A DNA stretch of 64,000 nucleotides from JAFIEN01 sp051859505 (GTDB taxonomy: Bacteria; Pseudomonadota; Alphaproteobacteria; Rhodobacterales; Rhodobacteraceae): contig JBHYFN010000016.1 of the NCBI GenBank assembly GCA_051859505.1, positions 13,574 through 77,573 on the forward strand. The letters are read 5' to 3'. Below the pieces are notes generated by a model. The model had not been told where the DNA came from. It made no database searches and saw nothing but the letters and a program-made list of their open reading frames with translations. Below are positions 61,568 through 64,000 of this stretch, piece after piece. A program made the translations under genes and the position numbers. Positions within the stretch are counted from its first letter, which is position 1. Each line of letters opens with the position of its first letter.

Positions 61568-63132
61568 CTATTCGACGATGCGGATGTCGTTCAGGATCAG
61601 CCGGGCCGGGGCGACCACCTCGAGCCCCTCGACCCAGGACCGCGCGCCGATCAAGAGGACCTCGGACAGAAGCGGCACGATGGGGGCATCCTCCATGATC
61701 GAGACCTGGATCGCGAGATAGGCCTCGGCGCGTTCGGCCGGATCGGCGACCATGCGGGCCGCGTCCAGCGCATCGGCCAGTTCGGGCGGGGCATATTGCG
61801 AGGGCGAGGCCCCTTCGGTGAAGCGATAGGTCAGGATATCGGGATCGACCCATTGAAAGCCGGAAAAGCCGAAGTCGAAGGTTCCGGCATCCATCAGATC
61901 GCTTAGCGTCGTGCCGTCGACCATGGCGATGCGCGCATCGACGCCCACGGCGCTCAGCTGGGCCTGCAGGACAGGGGCGGCGCCCGTCTCGACCGCCGAA
62001 CCGGAATCGATCAGGAGTTCGACCGACAGCTCGACCCCGTCCTTGTCCAGGATGCCGTTGCCGTTCGTGTCGACCCAGCCCGCTTCGGCAAGGGCGGCGC
62101 GGGCGGCGTCGGGATCGGCGGGATAGAGCGACTGCATGACGCCGGCCGCCTCGGGGCTATAGGCGATCATCGCTTCGGTGACGAAGGCCCATTGCGGCAC
62201 GGCCGCCCCTTCAAGGGCAAGGGCAAGCTGGTCGCGGTCGACCGCCATTGCCAGCGCGCGGCGCAGGTCGGGATCGTCAAAGGGCGGGCGGGCCGTGTTG
62301 AAGGCCAGCCCGGTCATCTGCGGCGCCTCGAGCGCGAGGAGCTGGTAGTCGGGATTGTCGGCCATATAGCGCAGGGCCGAGGCCGGCAGCCCCTCGACGA
62401 TATCGACCGTGCCCGCCTCAAGCTCGTTCGCGCGGGTCTGGGCGTCCGAGATCAGCCGCACCGTCACCTGCCCGACATGCGCCGCCCCCTGATTGGCGAC
62501 CATGGGCATGTTGGTGCGATGGTCGTCGACGCGCTCAAGCTCGAGGTCCATGCCGGGCACCCATGGCTGGCGATCCGGAACAGGCCGACCGAGACGGGAT
62601 TGGCAAGGAAGGCATCGCCCATCTCTTCGGCCATCAGGGTATCGTAGGGGGCGCCGAAGCTGGTGATGAAGACCGGCAGCATGACGTTGAAGCCGATCTC
62701 GTTGTCGATCTCGAGCGTCCGGTCGTCGATCACCCGGATCTCGGTCATGCCGTCATAGTCGAAGGCATAGGGGCTGACCTCGACATAGCGCTCGATCGAG
62801 GCCTTCAGCGCGGCGGCATCCAGCGGATTGCCGCTGGTGAAGCTCAGCCCCTCGGGCAGGACCAGCGTCATCGTCATGCCATCGTCGGAAATCGAGAAGC
62901 TCTCGAGAAGGTCGGGCACGAACTCGCCGGACTCGCTGTCGAAACGCAAGAGGGGCTGGCTGAAGAGCTCGTGGATCAGGGCGTGGCCGGACGTGCTGAC
63001 CTGTCCGTCAAGGATGTCGGCCGTGACCTGGGTTGCGATGACGAGGTGGTCCCGCGTCGTATCCTAGGCCGCAGCGGGGAGGGCAAGCAGGGCGAGGCAG
63101 GTGGCAAGGGCGGTGGTGGTGCGGATGGTCAT
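61568..63132 (-). pseudogene. Peptide ABC binding protein (DppA/SBP_bac_5-like), disrupted twice
   Basis: The start at 63132 gives a signal peptide (MTIRTTTALATCLALLALPA) that ends in an in-frame TAG at 63064-63066, where CAG (Gln after the AAA cleavage site) is expected. Later, near 62560, the frame shifts: the upstream reading GLFRIASHG ends in junk while the next frame continues with PGMDLELERVDDHRTNMPMV. The gene length is one base short of a multiple of three, so a single-base loss in a G run explains the shift. The rest matches SBP_bac_5. Confidence 0.88.
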
Positions 63133-63165
63133 GAAGGCGTCTCCTGTCGGTGCGGGTTGTTGGTC

Positions 63166-63810
63166 TTATGGGTCTGAGGCGGTGTCGGGGCGCAGCCCCT
63201 CGACGATGGTGCGCAGGGCGGTGCGGACCTCGTCTTCGTGCCGGGCAAGAGGGGCGTTCTCGTCGCTGACATGGTCGATGAAGAGCATGTATTTCGCGGC
63301 AAAGACGGTCCTCGACATCGTATCGGCATCCAGATCGGGCCGGAGGCTGCCGCGGGCCTGCAACAGGGCGATGCAGCGGGTCATCAGGCCGCGCAGTTCC
63401 TCGGTCGTCCGGGCGTAGTCGCGGGTGAAGGCGCTGTCGGGATATTCAAGCGTTGCGGCAATGACCTGCCGCCAGGACGCCTTGCCGAGCGCCGCAAGGG
63501 CTTCCCGCGAGTCATGAAGGGCGATGGCACAGATCGCCTCGACCGGATCCTGCGGCAGATCGGCGAAGATCGCCTCGGCCCCGGCGATGGCCGAGCGGTC
63601 GGACTCGGTGACCAGCGCGATCAGCAGGTCCGATTTGCGCTCGAAGTAGTTGTAGCAGGTTCCGACCGCGATGCCGGCTGCCTGCGCGATCTCCTCCATA
63701 TACGTATCCTCGAAGCCTCGCTTGCGGAACATGTCGCTTGCGGCGGCAAGAAGCGCCTCGCGGGTCTCTGCCTTGCGCCTTTCGCGCTTGCCTGTCGGCG
63801 GTCGGGTCAT
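63166..63810 (-). CDS. TetR-family regulator of the peptide operon
   Basis: From the ATG at 63810 it has 214 residues. The N-terminal HTH reads TREALLAAASDMFRKRGFED, then EEIAQAAGIAVGTCYNYFERK, and the C-terminal helical domain is the ligand-binding part. It lies upstream of, and in the same direction as, the Dpp operon with only 33 bases before the binding-protein start. A palindrome lies 10 bases upstream of its ATG, suggesting autoregulation of the whole operon. Confidence 0.87.
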   Translation of the reverse strand: MTRPPTGKRERRKAETREALLAAASDMFRKRGFEDTYMEEIAQAAGIAVGTCYNYFERKSDLLIALVTESDRSAIAGAEAIFADLPQDPVEAICAIALHDSREALAALGKASWRQVIAATLEYPDSAFTRDYARTTEELRGLMTRCIALLQARGSLRPDLDADTMSRTVFAAKYMLFIDHVSDENAPLARHEDEVRTALRTIVEGLRPDTASDP

Positions 63811-63819
63811 GGTCAATAA

Positions 63820-63833
63820 ATGAATCGGTTCAT
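63820..63833. promoter_or_regulatory. Putative TetR operator palindrome
   Basis: ATGAATCGGTTCAT has perfect 5-base arms (ATGAA/TTCAT) around a 4-base centre, located just upstream of the TetR gene start. The size and placement suit a TetR-family operator. The remaining sequence to the window end (63834-64000) shows no supported gene. Confidence 0.5.
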
Positions 63834-64000
63834 CTTTTGATCGTATCGCCGGTGCGACCGGCAGGCAACGCCTTTGTGAGGACCGGTCCCGACGATCCGG
63901 GATGGTGCTTTTCGCAGGAGAGCGGCTCTGATGATGGGTTGGGTAGCCCCTCCTGACGGCACTTGTGCCACTGTGATCCATGCAGGATCAGGAGGAGTTG

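Noticed and set aside
63064..63066. Possible stop-codon recoding (selenocysteine/pyrrolysine or read-through) at the TAG in the binding protein
   Set aside because: The expected residue is Gln (CAG to TAG), no recoding element is visible, and the same gene also has a frameshift, which favours decay or error.

Overview
The window is GC-rich, densely coding DNA with ATGA/TGATG start-stop overlaps in nearly every operon. Its gene families (IclR/BMP/Pot/Dpp-type ABC operons, HdeD, AbgT, DUF4287) suggest an alphaproteobacterial chromosome, most likely Rhodobacterales (inference; there is no rRNA or marker gene). I see no tRNA, rRNA, CRISPR, IS element or prophage.

Layout. (1) 1-6.8 kb: a truncated IclR regulator diverges, across a nested-palindrome operator, from a sugar-acid-type operon: IlvD/Edd dehydratase, RraA-family protein, ribose-type ABC importer and amidohydrolase. 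(2) 6.8-18.3 kb: a nucleobase/nucleoside island. The minus strand carries an adenine-deaminase-like protein, an amidotransferase-like protein, a creatininase-family protein and cytidine deaminase. The plus strand carries an amidohydrolase deaminase, a nucleoside hydrolase and a BMP-type ABC importer. (3) 18.8-35.6 kb: a bacterial microcompartment (BMC) locus built as two convergent operons, each with a divergent regulator at its outer end. The left operon (DeoR regulator) encodes a class-III PLP phospho-lyase/aminotransferase, a CoA-acylating aldehyde dehydrogenase with a C-terminal encapsulation-like helix, two BMC-T, one BMC-P, one BMC-H and an uncharacterised shell-associated protein. The right operon (AraC regulator) encodes a Pot-type ABC importer, an SDR, an amino-alcohol-kinase-like APH protein, a B12-dependent diol-dehydratase-like enzyme with large and medium subunits fused, its small subunit and a cysteine hydrolase. 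(4) 35.7-40.8 kb: SLC13 transporter plus M20 peptidase, divergent from an AbgT-family transporter. (5) 40.8-50.9 kb: a cluster of small envelope proteins and lipid/ester hydrolases (holin-like, lipase-like, DUF900, SHOCT, META, DUF6325, two HdeD, Abhydrolase_9, patatin). (6) 51-52.5 kb: an XRE regulator with a probably leaderless promoter and a protein of unknown family. (7) 52.7-63.8 kb: TetR regulator and a Dpp-type peptide operon with CocE/S15-like hydrolase, S9 peptidase and dipeptide-epimerase-like enolase. Its binding protein and one permease are broken.

The most interesting system is the BMC. The kinase, phospho-lyase, SDR and aldehyde dehydrogenase with shell order T-x-P-H-T resemble the RMM (aminoacetone/1-amino-2-propanol) type, but a PduCD-type fused dehydratase has been added. 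Three independent features point to a cationic amino-alcohol substrate: a polyamine-type importer, an acidic shell pore (Glu37/Asp40 where PduA has Lys37/Ser40), and a dehydratase pocket where Ser301 and Gln336 of Klebsiella diol dehydratase are replaced by Asp and Ala. A second recurring theme is a GC-rich hairpin directly after the binding-protein gene in three separate ABC operons.
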